NCBI GenBank assembly: GCA_963921825.1
Contig: OY997594.1
Location: forward strand, 4,345,001 to 4,409,000
Length of the DNA: 64,000 nt
Reading direction: 5' to 3'
Origin: Erodium maritimum
Lineage: Eukaryota > Streptophyta > Magnoliopsida > Geraniales > Geraniaceae
Shown: in pieces, positions 1 to 11,982 of the stretch
Layout: each line of letters begins with the position of its first letter
How positions within the stretch are numbered: the stretch's first letter is position 1
Made by a program: the position numbers and the translations under genes
The notes under the pieces: model-generated
The model's database searches: none
Seen by the model: the letters and a program-made list of their open reading frames with translations, nothing else
What the model was told of the DNA's origin: nothing

Positions 1-55
1 AAAATTTTGTCCAGAACGTTACCAATACATAAGGGGTACTAAAGGTAACTAACCC
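1..55. repeat. Right end of a Mutator-like MITE (family B)
   Basis: The first 55 bases match the right end of two complete elements at 45928-46185 and 56951-57247. They share the words accaatacataaggggtac and the terminal aactaaccc. The left end lies outside the window, so the target duplication cannot be checked. Confidence 0.7.
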
Positions 56-772
56 AAACATATATATACCCTTTTCTATGTATAATGTTTCCTTACATTT
101 TTGTTGAAACAATATCTTAATTTCATCAGTAGCTCAAATTTGTTAAAACCCATTACCATACTGGTTCAAACTAGTATTGTTTAGTAAGAGGTTTAGCGGT
201 CCAATCCTAACGAGTCGTCTGTTTAGGGGCATCAACAAAAATCGGATTAGATTAAAAATTAATTAGAAAAAATAACAATTTTTATTCAACCCAAGACCAA
301 AATCCCAAAGAGAGACGACACGGTAGAGGGAGGAAGAGAAAGAACTAACAGAAAACAAGAACGACAAACAAAGAGGAAAACGAAAAAAACCCAACAAAAC
401 GACTAAGACAACAGCAGGCGACCCCAGACTTCAAGGGGAGCTCTGAAACATCGTAATGACCTATCATCACAAACATTAGCAGCATAAATAAAGATTTACT
501 ATTTTATTACCGGTATAAAAAAAGTATCTGCTGCACTGCAGTCCACTTTCTTTTTTAATGGATTTCTTATATTCTGATAAAAAAACGAAGATTACCAAAA
601 TTTATATTTTTATTATTTGCTACGCAAAGCTCTACCTTGAATAACATAATCCTCTTATGATCCAATGAATCTCATAATATTTGCACAAGTTGCATAGTTG
701 ATAAGAACTGTGAAATGAAACTGTGATTGAACCAGTCCCAATTTGAGGGGGGCTCTAAACTATGATGCAAAC
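56..772. other. Spacer 3' of the IGPS gene
   Basis: No gene is visible. The part next to 773 is the expected 3' UTR of the minus-strand IGPS gene. A purine-rich, A-rich stretch at about 260-460 resembles the tract at 31010-31220 and may be a decayed retroposon tail. Nothing else is supported. Confidence 0.5.
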
Positions 773-3700
773 TCATATAGAAATGTTTTTACCAAAAAGT
801 CCAGCTATTCCTTCCCCAGGGTCGCTTTGCTTCACAATCGACTCTCCAACCAAAACCTGTGTAAAAAACGGACAGAGTTTATAATTATATGCTGCAATAC
901 TGTATCGAATTCTCTTGCCATGTCCAAATTATACTGGCTGAAGCATGGTTTCTATTAGGGTTGATTTTTGAGAGTTTTATTATGTAAATCACTCAATCTG
1001 CGGAGTGAGTTTTGTATTCACTAAGCTTACCGCTTTTACACCAGCTTCCTGTACATACGCGATATCTTCAGGAGTGAACAGCCCAGATTCACCAACCACC
1101 TGATGAATTCAAAGTTAAAAAGAATCACACAAGTATAAAGAAAATGCCAGAGCTTCTTTGAACGTGAGAAGTTATCATGCATATGAGAAAGATGTATCTA
1201 TTTCACCGAATAGTCACAATGCAAGAGAAAAGGACAACTCACAATTATGCTTTTGTCACGGATTTTCTGGCCACGCTCTCCTTCAAGAAGCTTCTTTGTG
1301 TTACTAATATCAACTTCAAAAGTTCCTGTGGAGGAGAGAAAAATCGAATGATCGTGATAAAAGTAAGCAGTATGCGTGCAAACTTATTGTGTTTTCCCCT
1401 TCCATTTGCCATATAGTATACATAGATCATTAAGATTCCAATGCTCGTTTTGGGAGGTGAGCAGATAGGCTTGTGTGATAAAGGTTCGAGAAAGAATAAG
1501 CGGATGTCTTAATTTGTATCCTTGTGATGGATATATTAGTAGTCTTTGAAGGTTAAAAACAAGTTGATCAGGGTATATGAAGATTGGAAGAGGCCAAGTG
1601 GAGTTAATACAAGAAACCAAATTTACGTGAGAGATAAAGCTCACCTAAGTTACGATTGTTGATGCCAATAAGTTCAATACCCTCTATTCCAAGAACACGG
1701 TCCATTTCTCTCTCATCGTGGACCTAGAAAGATCGTAATAAGCCACAATAAGTACATATGATAATGGAAACAATCTTCAAAACTCATACTTCCAGAAGAA
1801 TGTGCTTAAGCTTTCATAAACAACACAGGCTAGTAAGCAATAAACTAGCATGCAAAATTTTCATATGCTTTTCCATATCGATTATATGGAAAGAGTAAGC
1901 AAGGTCAGAGGCTCTGGTTCACAGTTACAATTGTGGATATGTATCTAAAATGAAATAAGCAGTGTTCAAACCTCAACCAAAGTTGCCAAACCAAGCATCT
2001 TGCAGATCTTAATCATGTATTTTATGTCTAAATCAGGCAAAACGGCAGCAATTAACAGAACTGCATCAGCTCCTTTACTTCGAGCGTAGTAGATTTGCCA
2101 TGCATCAACTATGAATTCTTTGCATAATAGAGGGCACTGCATACAGTTCAAGTGAGGCATGAATCACTTGATTTGCAATGATTGTGAAGTCACAAGCATG
2201 AAATTAAATGTTATATAAACCTATAAAAGTAGGATTATATGTGACAACACCATGTAGAAAGCAGACCTTTACTCCAGCATTCCTTATTGCTTCCAGATTC
2301 TCAAAGCTTCCCTGTATAAATAAAGAAAATCGTGTCAAAGGAGGTCGCGACTCAACGTGATAATGTCTATAGCCAAGCATCGCCCAACGTAAATGAACAA
2401 AAGAAATTAACATTCAGTTTATGGCACTGTCTTTGAAGTGTTTACCTTAAAGTATTTTTGGTCAGTCAAAACACTGAGACATGCTGCTCCACCTTTCTCA
2501 TAAGATCGGGCAATTTCAACCTATCACAGGATAATTTTAGAAAAAATGAAAACATTATAAGATAACTAAAGAAAATGACACACATATATACCACCAGACA
2601 AAAGGGAAAAACACGTCTTTTAAGTTTGCAGATTAATACTTCTAATGGTCTTTATTAGCCCCAGAGATAATAAAACAATCTAATAAAATGTCTCCTTTGT
2701 ATGAATATCTACTCTCTTTCAGTAACTAAACCTCCTCATGCCAATGGTTTCATCTAGGAATAAAGAGGCATAATTCAGAAATAATTATCTGGAACTGAGG
2801 TACAGGCATCAAATTATTCAACAACTAAACAATAAACTATTTGTTCAGAAACTAGCCTTTCATGATGAGTACAAGGCAACACAGTAAGCTCATAATGACT
2901 AATGAATAACTTGCAATAATATGGATGTAAGAGACTGGGAGCTCAATGGCAAGACCATTTAAGCAGATATGTCCCAATCTTACAATATCTTCCACCAAAC
3001 AAGCATGAGTTTAATGTATATAAAACCAAACATAAATATTCATGAAAACGCGATAAAAATAGTCTGTTATCAACCCAATATTAGTATAAGAACTCAATCT
3101 TAGAATAAAGTATATGCAGACTCACTGGATTAAAATCCTCTCTCAACACACCTCTGCTTGGGGATGCCTTTTTCACCTCAGCAATCAAGCCAGGCAGTCC
3201 AGTTCGTAAATGAGCTGCCTTAAGAGCTCCAACAAAATCCCTAGTAGGAGGCAAACTCTTAAGACTCTTCTTTACCGATGCAAGAGGCTTTGTCTCCTTG
3301 AACTGAAAAACCACAACTAGTAGCACTAGCGGCCACTGCTCATTGTACAATTACAACTTCCTGTTATTAAAGCAACACGTAGATTATAAATTCATAGCGA
3401 AAGTCAAATAACGAACCTGAGAGACCTCCAGATCTTTGCTCCATACAATTTCCTCTAAAACGTCACGGGGAGTATTTCCCTCATTTTCTAAGTGGAACTC
3501 AAAAGGTCCGGTGTAATGCAAAGGGGGGCCAGTTGGTGGCCTTCTCCTGATTCTAATCCCCTGGCTGGAAGCTATTTCATTCTGAAACATCCCAATTTCC
3601 CACTCCTTGACCTTGAGAACATCTCCGTCAGACTCCCTCGATACTGAAACTGTGGCTGGTCCAACTTGGCTCTCAGACTGAAAAGCCAAACACAATATGC

Positions 3701-4803
3701 ATCAGTTCTGAAAGAGATTAACAAAAGAGTTCATCTAGTGTACCAGTTGTTTGCCCCCTTCAGAAAAATTGTCCATCCAAAAATTACTTTCATTCAAATG
3801 CAGATTAAGCCAATCAATCCCAACAAAAAAATGGCAAAGTACAAATCTGTTCATCACCATGCATCCCTTGATTTGGGCTTCCTTTGCTTTATGCCAAATA
3901 AAATATTCATATGAACGCACACAAATACTATGCGGTAGCAGAAATACCCAAATCACCCATTAAAGCTACTCAAGATCAACCAATAACAGAAACAGATGAT
4001 GTGATTGACTGGTGAATCAAAACTTAAATCAATTGATCAAGCACTCAATCTATCAGCATGTTCCTCAATACCAATCAGTAATCACAGAAACAGAGTAAGA
4101 CAACCCATATACCAAGTTCAGGAAAATGGAAAACAAATTAGGGAAAACACTATGCCACCTCTCACTGTACTATAGTCAATTACCAAATCATAACTCATAT
4201 GTATCATATGTATTACATAGTAACAGGTTTCACCAATTAATTCTTAAAATGTATCAAAATATGTTAAAGTGTGACGGACTCCGTGAAATACCAGTGACAA
4301 AAATACCAAGTCACATGTGCTAAAACTTTTCTAAAGTGACATGCAAAAACTTGATGCCATACCATAGACCTTTTGTTTATTCTCAAATCATAACTCAGCC
4401 TATCAATCTTTCCTGTTACTCACTAAACTGCATGACGGAAAATCCAATAGGTTGCAATCAAAGTTACTACATCAGAACAAAAGGTGAGGATGCGGACATT
4501 GACTAACCCCATCAAATTAAGCAAAATGGAACTCTAAACAAATCAAAACAAAACAAGCAATAAACTCCAGAAATCCCAGACCCACCTGAGAAGAAGCCAT
4601 GGGAACAACAAAACGAAGAGATACAAACCGAAGATGAGAGAGACACGCACCTGTTGAGCTCGGATGGGAGAAAAGGAGGCGGTGCTTCTTCCAATCCCGC
4701 CCATTGGCACCCACTTCCTGGTCGAAAATTTGATCCCGTGGCTCCGGCCGAGGGAAGGAGCTGCCCGAACAGAAACCCTAGCTGCTGACGCCAATCCCTC
4801 CAT
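773..4803 (-). CDS. IGPS: Indole-3-glycerol-phosphate synthase, plastid
   Basis: This enzyme closes the indole ring in tryptophan synthesis, converting carboxyphenylamino-deoxyribulose phosphate to indole-3-glycerol phosphate with loss of CO2 and water (EC 4.1.1.48). Exons on the minus strand are 4651-4803, 3417-3677, 3126-3302, 2446-2520, 2267-2311, 1972-2136, 1645-1723, 1243-1325, 1031-1099 and 773-856. All have GT/AG borders and total 1191 nt (396 aa plus stop), and the frame closes exactly. The barrel starts near residue 140. It contains [11 protein letters not shown] with the catalytic Lys, [22 protein letters not shown] and the phosphate-binding LVGES near the C-terminus. The first 50 residues are rich in Ser, Arg and Ala, as in a chloroplast transit peptide. 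The start ATG at 4803 is the first one upstream of conserved sequence. Length fits plant IGPS. It appears intact. Confidence 0.95.
4328..4510. repeat. Dispersed repeat inside IGPS intron 1
   Basis: This segment shares blocks with 17782-18030 upstream of the PP2C gene. Examples are tttattctcaaatcataact, tgttactcact, gacggaaaat and tgcggacat, in the same order and spacing. The two copies are diverged. No terminal repeats or target duplication could be delimited, so the class is unknown. Confidence 0.55.
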
Positions 4804-5891
4804 TTCGAGCTCAAGAACAAAGTTTCGATTTTTATTTTTTTTGTTTCGTTCCCAGAACTTGGACTCGAGAGATTTTGTGATTTTGACAATCGATTAACCA
4901 GACAGTTTATAGAGACAGTGGGTCCTGGTTCTTCGGTTGACGGGGTGATGATCTGGTGCGGTCGGGTGTAGGGGAAGGATTGTTTTATCATCCGCATCGC
5001 GGGTCAATTGGGTATGTGATCAGTATGGTAAGTAACGGACAAGTTGCTAATATTTATTTACTATTTCGGGAAGGTAAATTTAGAAGTATTATTATTGTAT
5101 GTGATTGATGAAAAATCTTGAAATTTAACCCAATCCTTTTGAATCAAAAGTTATGTCACTGAAATTCATGAATCAAATGAAAATTTTATATGAGTTTGGT
5201 TGGTGGCACAATTCAAATCATGAATTGGTAATCAATATTCAATGAGTAGTTACATATACATGGTAAGCAATATCGAAAAAATGGCTGATTTTTACCACAT
5301 CAACCGATTTTAGAAACTCACACGGATTTAAACAGTTTTTACAACCTTGATAATGAGAATAATTAACAAAAAAAAAACCTAAAGTGGGTTGATGATACTA
5401 GGAGATTAACTACCCGATCCGGGTCATCTATTACCAAAATCCATATCTAAACCTGTCTGGATTACCAATAAAATTCGAATTTTTAGGCTTCCGGATTCGG
5501 ACCGGTCCTAGATTTTACCAAATCATCATGATACATCATATTATTATTAGGGAAATTTGATGATATTTGTGATTGGATTTACATCATATTAAGTGGGATA
5601 GAGAGCACCTTGTGTAGTATATATATGTGGTCTTGTACAAGTCTTGAGTCATCAAATACAAAAGGCAAATTCTTAAGATTGGCAGTTTGCAATTGCAGTA
5701 CAATATTGATAGTTTTATTTCCACAACACTAATATTTGCCTAAAGTGCCTTTTTTTTCTAGCCAAATATCTCTCACTTACCTCTCCACTTTTTTTTTATC
5801 AGCAAATGAATGTGAAGCTGGATGCTTTGCTGTTGTTCAGTACCTAGCTGTAAGGCACCAAGAATCAGATCCATTCTAGGACTACATCTCA
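4804..5891. other. Spacer: IGPS promoter side and 3' side of the SET gene
   Basis: Both neighbours are on the minus strand, so the part next to 4804 is the 5' UTR and promoter of IGPS and the part next to 5891 is the 3' end of the methyltransferase gene. I see no convincing TATA box. A T-run followed by ATCAGC at about 5786-5803 recurs elsewhere in the window as a possible retroposon 3' end. Confidence 0.5.
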
Positions 5892-8800
5892 TTATTTGAA
5901 GAACTTCATGAACCCGTCGAATAGGTTCAGAGCTTTCAGTTCGCCGCTCCTCATATCCCTCAACCTTCTCCTCAAAATCTGTGGAAAAAAGTATCCACGG
6001 CCAAATATCACGTTCAGAGCGTTGAAGCAATAGACTAAGGGGTGAAATTGTAAGTATGTAATATATATTTAACATGACTCAAGGTGGTGAAATTGGATGT
6101 GTAGTGAGCCGACATTAGTTGATCTGCATATTAAAGCAAACTAGTTCGATTCATAGTTCAGTAAGGTAAAGGTAGATGATTGGTTGCTGAGTTGGTAGAT
6201 GTGTGAAATGCATGCATGTACTGATAATTTTAGAGGGATAAACAATTAGCAAAATCAAAATAGTGTCCTTACATATTGGGCTCGGAATAGTATCCTCCGC
6301 TCACTGTTGGACAAATCCACAGCAAGTTGTTTCAGGAACAATCTCCTGTTAAGTTGTTTGGGAGAGGTCACATCCAAATCCATTGAGCCACTTGCCTGTC
6401 GAAATAAAATTAGGATTGTCATACAAGGCATTTGCCTTTTTCTTTTCATTTTGTGTAATCATGCATGGAAAATGTAGCAATTGCACTAAGAAAGTTTCAT
6501 CACCTGCAAGAATTTGTTGTATTTTGATATGCTTGATTCACAACTATCCAATATAAATTGCAATGCCTGTTCCTCTATTTCTGGGTATCTCAAGTCTTTC
6601 TTCGTGTTCGCTTTATTTGATGCTGCAGCAGCCATCTGGAATAAAGATACTTGAGATTTATCAGAAAATGTCATATAATGGATATTTTGGTTATAATTTT
6701 TAAAAGGGTAAGTGGAAAACCTCTTCAAATTGTCCGCTCATGCTTGGAGGGCTCGCAGCTAAATATGCATATGCCATTAGCTCTAATGGCCAACCAGTGA
6801 CTTGTATGGGGAAACACTGAGATTTCCTGTGAAGGAACAAGTTGGCAGACAAGAAAATCAAGTCTTATAAGCAAAAAAACAAATGATGATAGAAAAAGCG
6901 GATCATGTGTAATGTAAATAATCAATTAAAAGAAAACTAATACTTTGGATGAATACTCGGTTAAATTATATCAGATACTCACACTGACAATCCATATCTT
7001 GCCAGAGCTTCAGACTTCTCCTTGAAACATGTGTCAGACTTCTTAATAGACAATGACAGTTCAACTGAGTCATTGGGGTTGGTGCCTTCCCTTGGTACAA
7101 ATCCATACGATAGCAAGAGCTCTCCATTAGATTTTCGGCCATATGAAATGAAAACCTGCATGAAGTCTAGAAGTTAGCTATGACGAGAGTTCCTATATGC
7201 AATCTTAACCAACATTAGAGCATTGGGTTACACCGCACTGACATCTCTGGAGTGAAGTATCACTGCTCCATAATTCATTTAGTCATTGTTGAGAATTACC
7301 TGCTCACCTGGCAGATATGGCCTGTCTGTTGTGAAGACAACTCCCTGTGTTGATTTATCATAGTCCAAAAAAGTCTCCACCTTGACAATTCAAATATGTA
7401 TTCATCAAGTTGGTTTTCTAATTTTGTGTTTAAGAGACCATAATCATGTATTGAACTTCATGCTTAAAATGAGACTAACAAGCCTACCTCACAGCTATGG
7501 TTCAGCATATCTGCCCATGGAACCAAGGCAACCCTTCCATCCATTGAAGGCAGCCTAACCTGCATTCAAGGGGAAAATGAATTCTGAATATATTCTAAGG
7601 ATCGATTTCTATTAGTTTCAAATATCAAACAAATTTATAGTGCCAAGTCCTCTGAAGGAAATTATTGACCATTTGAAAGTAAAGAAATTGATCATGTACA
7701 CATAAGTGATAAGACTAATAGTTTTCCTTATAGCTTTTATTCATTTACGTTCTTTTTAGTACGATTGGTAAGGATTTTAAGCACACCAACTTTTCTTGGA
7801 CCATGTAATTACAATCTGGATACTGATGTTTATGCAAAATGGAAAATAAGGAATTTAGTTCAACCAGCCTGCATAGCCTGGCGATATAACTTCAACTTCA
7901 AACTCAGGTCAAAGTAGAATATAGGTGTTGTCCACCATTTATCATAGGCTCGTAGGCATAGCTAAATCATCAGAATGGTGCATCCAATATCAGGCACTAC
8001 AGTGGAATGAGACTTATGATAACATTGATAAGGAAGTTAACTTACCAAACGAGAGAAAAGAATGCCAAATGACCACTTGAAGGTGTCTATATTGAATACC
8101 TGTACGAACAGTACAAGACATAGAAAAATGTGCTGTCATAATCTAACGATAGACGTGTTATTACGGATGGCAAACTCCTAATCTTGAATATTCTATCTTT
8201 AAAGATCGATTTAAATTAATGAGTACATAAATTTTAACAGAGTATCATTTTCCCCTACATGTGCATCCAAATAAAGCAAAATTGTTGACTCCATATTTAC
8301 TATCTTGATATGCTACCTATGTATTAGTTATGCTTATTTAGGGACGTAAGCCAAAAGGTTTGGTTTCCTCTTCAGGATCACTACTCTGTCTCCATAGATC
8401 AAGCTGACCATGCTTCAAAGTTTTCAAAAATGGAAGATGAAAATAGGTCTAGATATGAGCATATGACTATTCATGAAATGGGATGGGTTATAGGTATACC
8501 ATAAATGAGATTAAAAATAAAATCAATAGTTAGTGTTGAAGTGTCTCTCACTGAAAGAATGTGGATTTAGCGATCAGTTGATTTATTAGTTGGGCTCTCC
8601 ACCAAATAGCTTAAGTTCTTGCGTTGGTCCAAGCTTCTTAATTAATCTATCCATGTAAGCTTTTAGTATGGGTGGAGCTTGATGTTGATGTGCCAAGTAG
8701 CCTGGAGCAACAGCAACCAAAGGATGAATTGCCGCAGCTAATTTTTATTTTATCAGGGTCATTTAGTTATGGACATCAATAGTCTATCATCATGACAATT

Positions 8801-10525
8801 CCACTATTTTTTTTATCAGATTCTAATTCCACTATAGGAATGGTGGCTACAAATAAATATAAAAAGGTACCTCTTCGGGGAACAAATCTGGGTGCTTTGA
8901 GAATATCCTAAGCCTTAGATCGTTGTATCTGCACAATAAATGGAAACTTTTTTGGTACTGTAGATTATGAAATCACAACTCGAAAGAAGACAACTGCTAA
9001 GTCCAAACAACCAAACAATCACAAATAAAAGCTTGTGCGAAAAAACAAGGCTAAAACAAAATCCAAGGCTTACGTTCCAACAACATTATTAACTCTTTCA
9101 ATCGCCCGCTCTCTAATTTGCGATGCTTCCAAATATCGATCCAGTTCTTCACGTGTCCTGAAATGATACGAAGAGACTGTAGAGAAAGAAACTGAGAGTA
9201 CACCCTTTCTGTACCATTCATATAAACAATCTCAAGGAGCACCATCATATGAGAAAATCATGAAGTTAAAAACTTTACCAGTAAAGAAGTGAATAGGGTT
9301 GTTGAGGCAATGCAGATATATAATTGCTCCATTTGGAAGATTTCAGAGAGCTAGCCTCACTGATCAGGTAAGTTGCAAGCAGTGGCCAATCTGGCACAGA
9401 ATTCTGTTTCAACACTTTACCGGCCTCTTGGCAGGTCCATTCCTAGCATCCACAGCACACATTGCTCAACATGAATCACTAGCAAAACTTATAGGCATGT
9501 AAGCAAGCACGGTTCTTTGACCTCATATGTCACGGTAAATCTAAGAGCATCTGTAGTGGGGGGCTATTGGGGGCCAAATTTGGCCAAAAAAAGTAGCTTT
9601 TGGCACTTTTTTTGCTTTTCTCTCCCCTTGGGGCTAAGAAACTATAGCCCCCGCCCATTCCTCTTTCACCCCAATCCTCTCTCTTTCCTCTCCCGTTGGC
9701 CAATAGTTTAGCTACACCTGGCGATTCGTCCCCAATTTGCCCCTATTGAGACGATTTCCACTGCAGGAGTGAGGGCTATTATCCCCCAATTCGCCCTCAA
9801 ATCGTCCGAACTGAGGCTATTACCATTATGGATGCTCTAATAAAATCACACAAGAAAAAAAAAACTCTAGGATGTGGAAATTAAAATTGGGAAAGTTCTA
9901 GTGGGAAAATGTTCAAAAATAGTACTCTTACTATCAGCTTTGCTCCATTTTTGTGGCATTATTCACACATTTTGATATGAGCATTTGATAACTTCTCCAT
10001 CCCAAAATAAATGTCTGTTTAATCTTTAACAAATATTAATGACTATTTCTATTAGTACTAGACTTTCAATTAAATGATAAAATTTCTGCAGCTAGCAAAT
10101 AAATGTAAACATCTCAAATAAAAATCCGGGAAAAAACTTTCTCGGGAAAATCTTACCGAATCAGAGTCGATGAAGAGAGAAGGGGGCACAAAGAGCAGCT
10201 TCTCGCCCTTCCTGATGTTCTTCAGAGCCACAAGCCCTCTCTCTCCCACTTGAACTTTCTCGATTTCCATTTTCTGGGGCGGTAATCCCTTATCCGTCAG
10301 CCATTTCTGCAGCGCCGACGCGTTTTCGAGAGAATCGGCGTCGCAGCCCCAAGGGATCCTCCGGGGCTTCGCCGCCGTGGCCCTGTTCTCGTCGCTGGTG
10401 GAGACGGAGCACTGGACCGAGTGTTTACGCAGAATTGAGGGGTGATGGAGAGAAGATAAGGTCCTGTGTGGCGGAGAGAAGGCGGAGACGAGGGTGCCGT
10501 GGAACATTCTCGACACTTCGGCCAT
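5892..10525 (-). CDS. SET-domain protein-lysine methyltransferase (Rubisco methyltransferase family), plastid
   Basis: This gene belongs to the plant Rubisco large-subunit / aldolase lysine N-methyltransferase family. Exons are 10157-10525, 9279-9442, 9074-9157, 8871-8928, 8046-8099, 7488-7559, 7300-7380, 6985-7155, 6721-6816, 6504-6635, 6273-6395 and 5892-5978. They total 1491 nt (496 aa plus stop) with every junction in frame. The SET core begins at GERGLVALKNIRKGEKLLFV (about residues 94-113). It continues with PDWPLLATYLISEAS and VPWADMLNHSCE, the cofactor-site NHxx segment, and then ISYGRKSNGELLLSYGF. The C-terminal half, with YPEIEEQALQFILDSC and RSGELKAL, is the Rubisco-LSMT substrate-binding region. 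The start is ATG 10525 in a GCCATGG context; a TTG further upstream is not used. The N-terminus looks like a transit peptide. It resembles the Arabidopsis At3g07670 type more than LSMT-L itself, so the substrate is uncertain. Confidence 0.92.
9545..9837. mobile_element. Harbinger-type MITE in intron 1 of the SET gene
   Basis: The 293-bp element begins gagcatctgtagtgg and ends with ccattatggatgctc, so its ends are inverted repeats. It is flanked on both sides by TAA (9542-9544 and 9838-9840), the target duplication typical of PIF/Harbinger elements. It has no coding capacity. It lies between the exon at 9279-9442 and the first exon, so it should be spliced out. Confidence 0.85.
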
Positions 10526-10790
10526 GGCTGTGCAAAGCAAAACCTTATCTGCAGAGCAACTGAGGCTGAGTATGGTCTCTTAACTCTATTGATCGTTTCT
10601 TTTTAACGGTTGCAGACGGTAACGGTTTGTCTTCCGCCAAACGACAGCGTTTCTCTGCCTTCCATAGTTCCATACTAAGTTTTCGCGCCGAAACATTCCC
10701 GTTGGATGTTAGGTTCCGTCGGTTTCAAACTCGGAACGATGTCGTGTTGTGCTTGGGATAGGCATATAGGACAGGTCGTGCTGTGCAAAC

Positions 10791-11161
10791 CAAGGTTTTA
10801 AAAGTCGTTAGACACTAATTAGGCGACTATGATTTTCAGAGATTAATCGGGGACTAGACGGATTTGTATTTTTTTATTTTTTTTAATAAATACATTATTA
10901 TACATAGAAACAAAATATGAACTTCCTTATATTAAAAATGATAACAAATATTTAAAATACCTAAAAAATAACACCAAACAACTTAGAAACACAACCCCTA
11001 CTATCACCAACATCGAACAACTCTGAACAATCATCTAATTATTTTAGTTTAGTCACTATAATATGCAAAATTGTTTTAGGCACCTAGTCGGGTCGGTTAG
11101 GCACAAAATGGGGCTTAGGCGGGAGCCTAAGCAGCGTCCAGTCGGGATTTTTAGAACATTG
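10791..11161. mobile_element. hAT-type MITE, copy 1
   Basis: This 371-bp element has ends caaggttttaaaag and ttttagaacattg (inverted). The flanks are gtgcaaac and gttcaaac, an 8-bp duplication with one mismatch. Sister copies are 45232-45604 and 54536-54707. All share internal words such as attaatcggg and cgggatttttagaac. It has no ORF. Confidence 0.85.
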
Positions 11162-11982
11162 GTTCAAACATTCCCGTTGTATTTTGGATCGAATCAAACT
11201 GTTCTCGGGTTGAGTTACAAACCTAATGGCCAACAAAACATTCTCAGCATCAGAGAAATAATATGAACTAGAAAACGATACCTTAACCAATATATAGCAA
11301 TACGGTTTGCAAACCGCTTAACAAAAAACTACTCAACGAGACTTGTTAGTTCAATTGTCGTTCGCAATGGCATGAAAGACTAAAGAGGATATATATAAGT
11401 TAAAAATGTACAAGTTTTTGTATATATAATTATGTTCCAACTGAAATGTTCTTAACACGTTTTAAATTAATTTTTAGTCTCGTTTTGTCCCACCCTTATT
11501 CGGACAAATTCCCATGATCTACGCGTCAAGTCTAACGCTCAACTCAGGCTTGCACGACAAGAGGGTGTCAGAGTACCACATCGAATCGATGTAAATCATA
11601 ACACCAACTTAAATAACAAATCTCTATTAGTTCACACTTTTACCCTGCCTGACGCTCAATTCAGGCTTGCACGTGAGGAGGGCGTCAGAATACCACACCA
11701 AATAAACGTAAATCATAATACCAACGTAAATAACAAGTCTTCGAACTTTTAGGATGCCTTAATACTCTACAATACACAAGTTCATGCAAAGTTTCTTCAC
11801 AACAGTCACACGATCTATGGACATAGTAATAGTAACAGGAATAGATTGTTCTATAAATACCTTACCAATACACTGTATTTCACTGTTCTAACACAAGGAC
11901 ATCACTAACAACAAGCTGTTCTAGGCACAAAATAGCAAGCAAGAATTTTCATCAATACAATTAATTGGTCTGCTAATTAGAA
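11162..11982. other. Spacer 3' of the PP2C gene with a tandem repeat
   Basis: Two diverged tandem units, about 11527-11635 and 11646-11745, share gacgctcaa, caggcttgcacg, agggtgtcaga/agggcgtcaga and accacacc. The purine run followed by a TG/CG-tcaga word recalls a polypurine tract next to an LTR start. It may therefore be a mini-LTR relic, but no paired LTRs could be delimited. No gene is visible. Confidence 0.45.
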
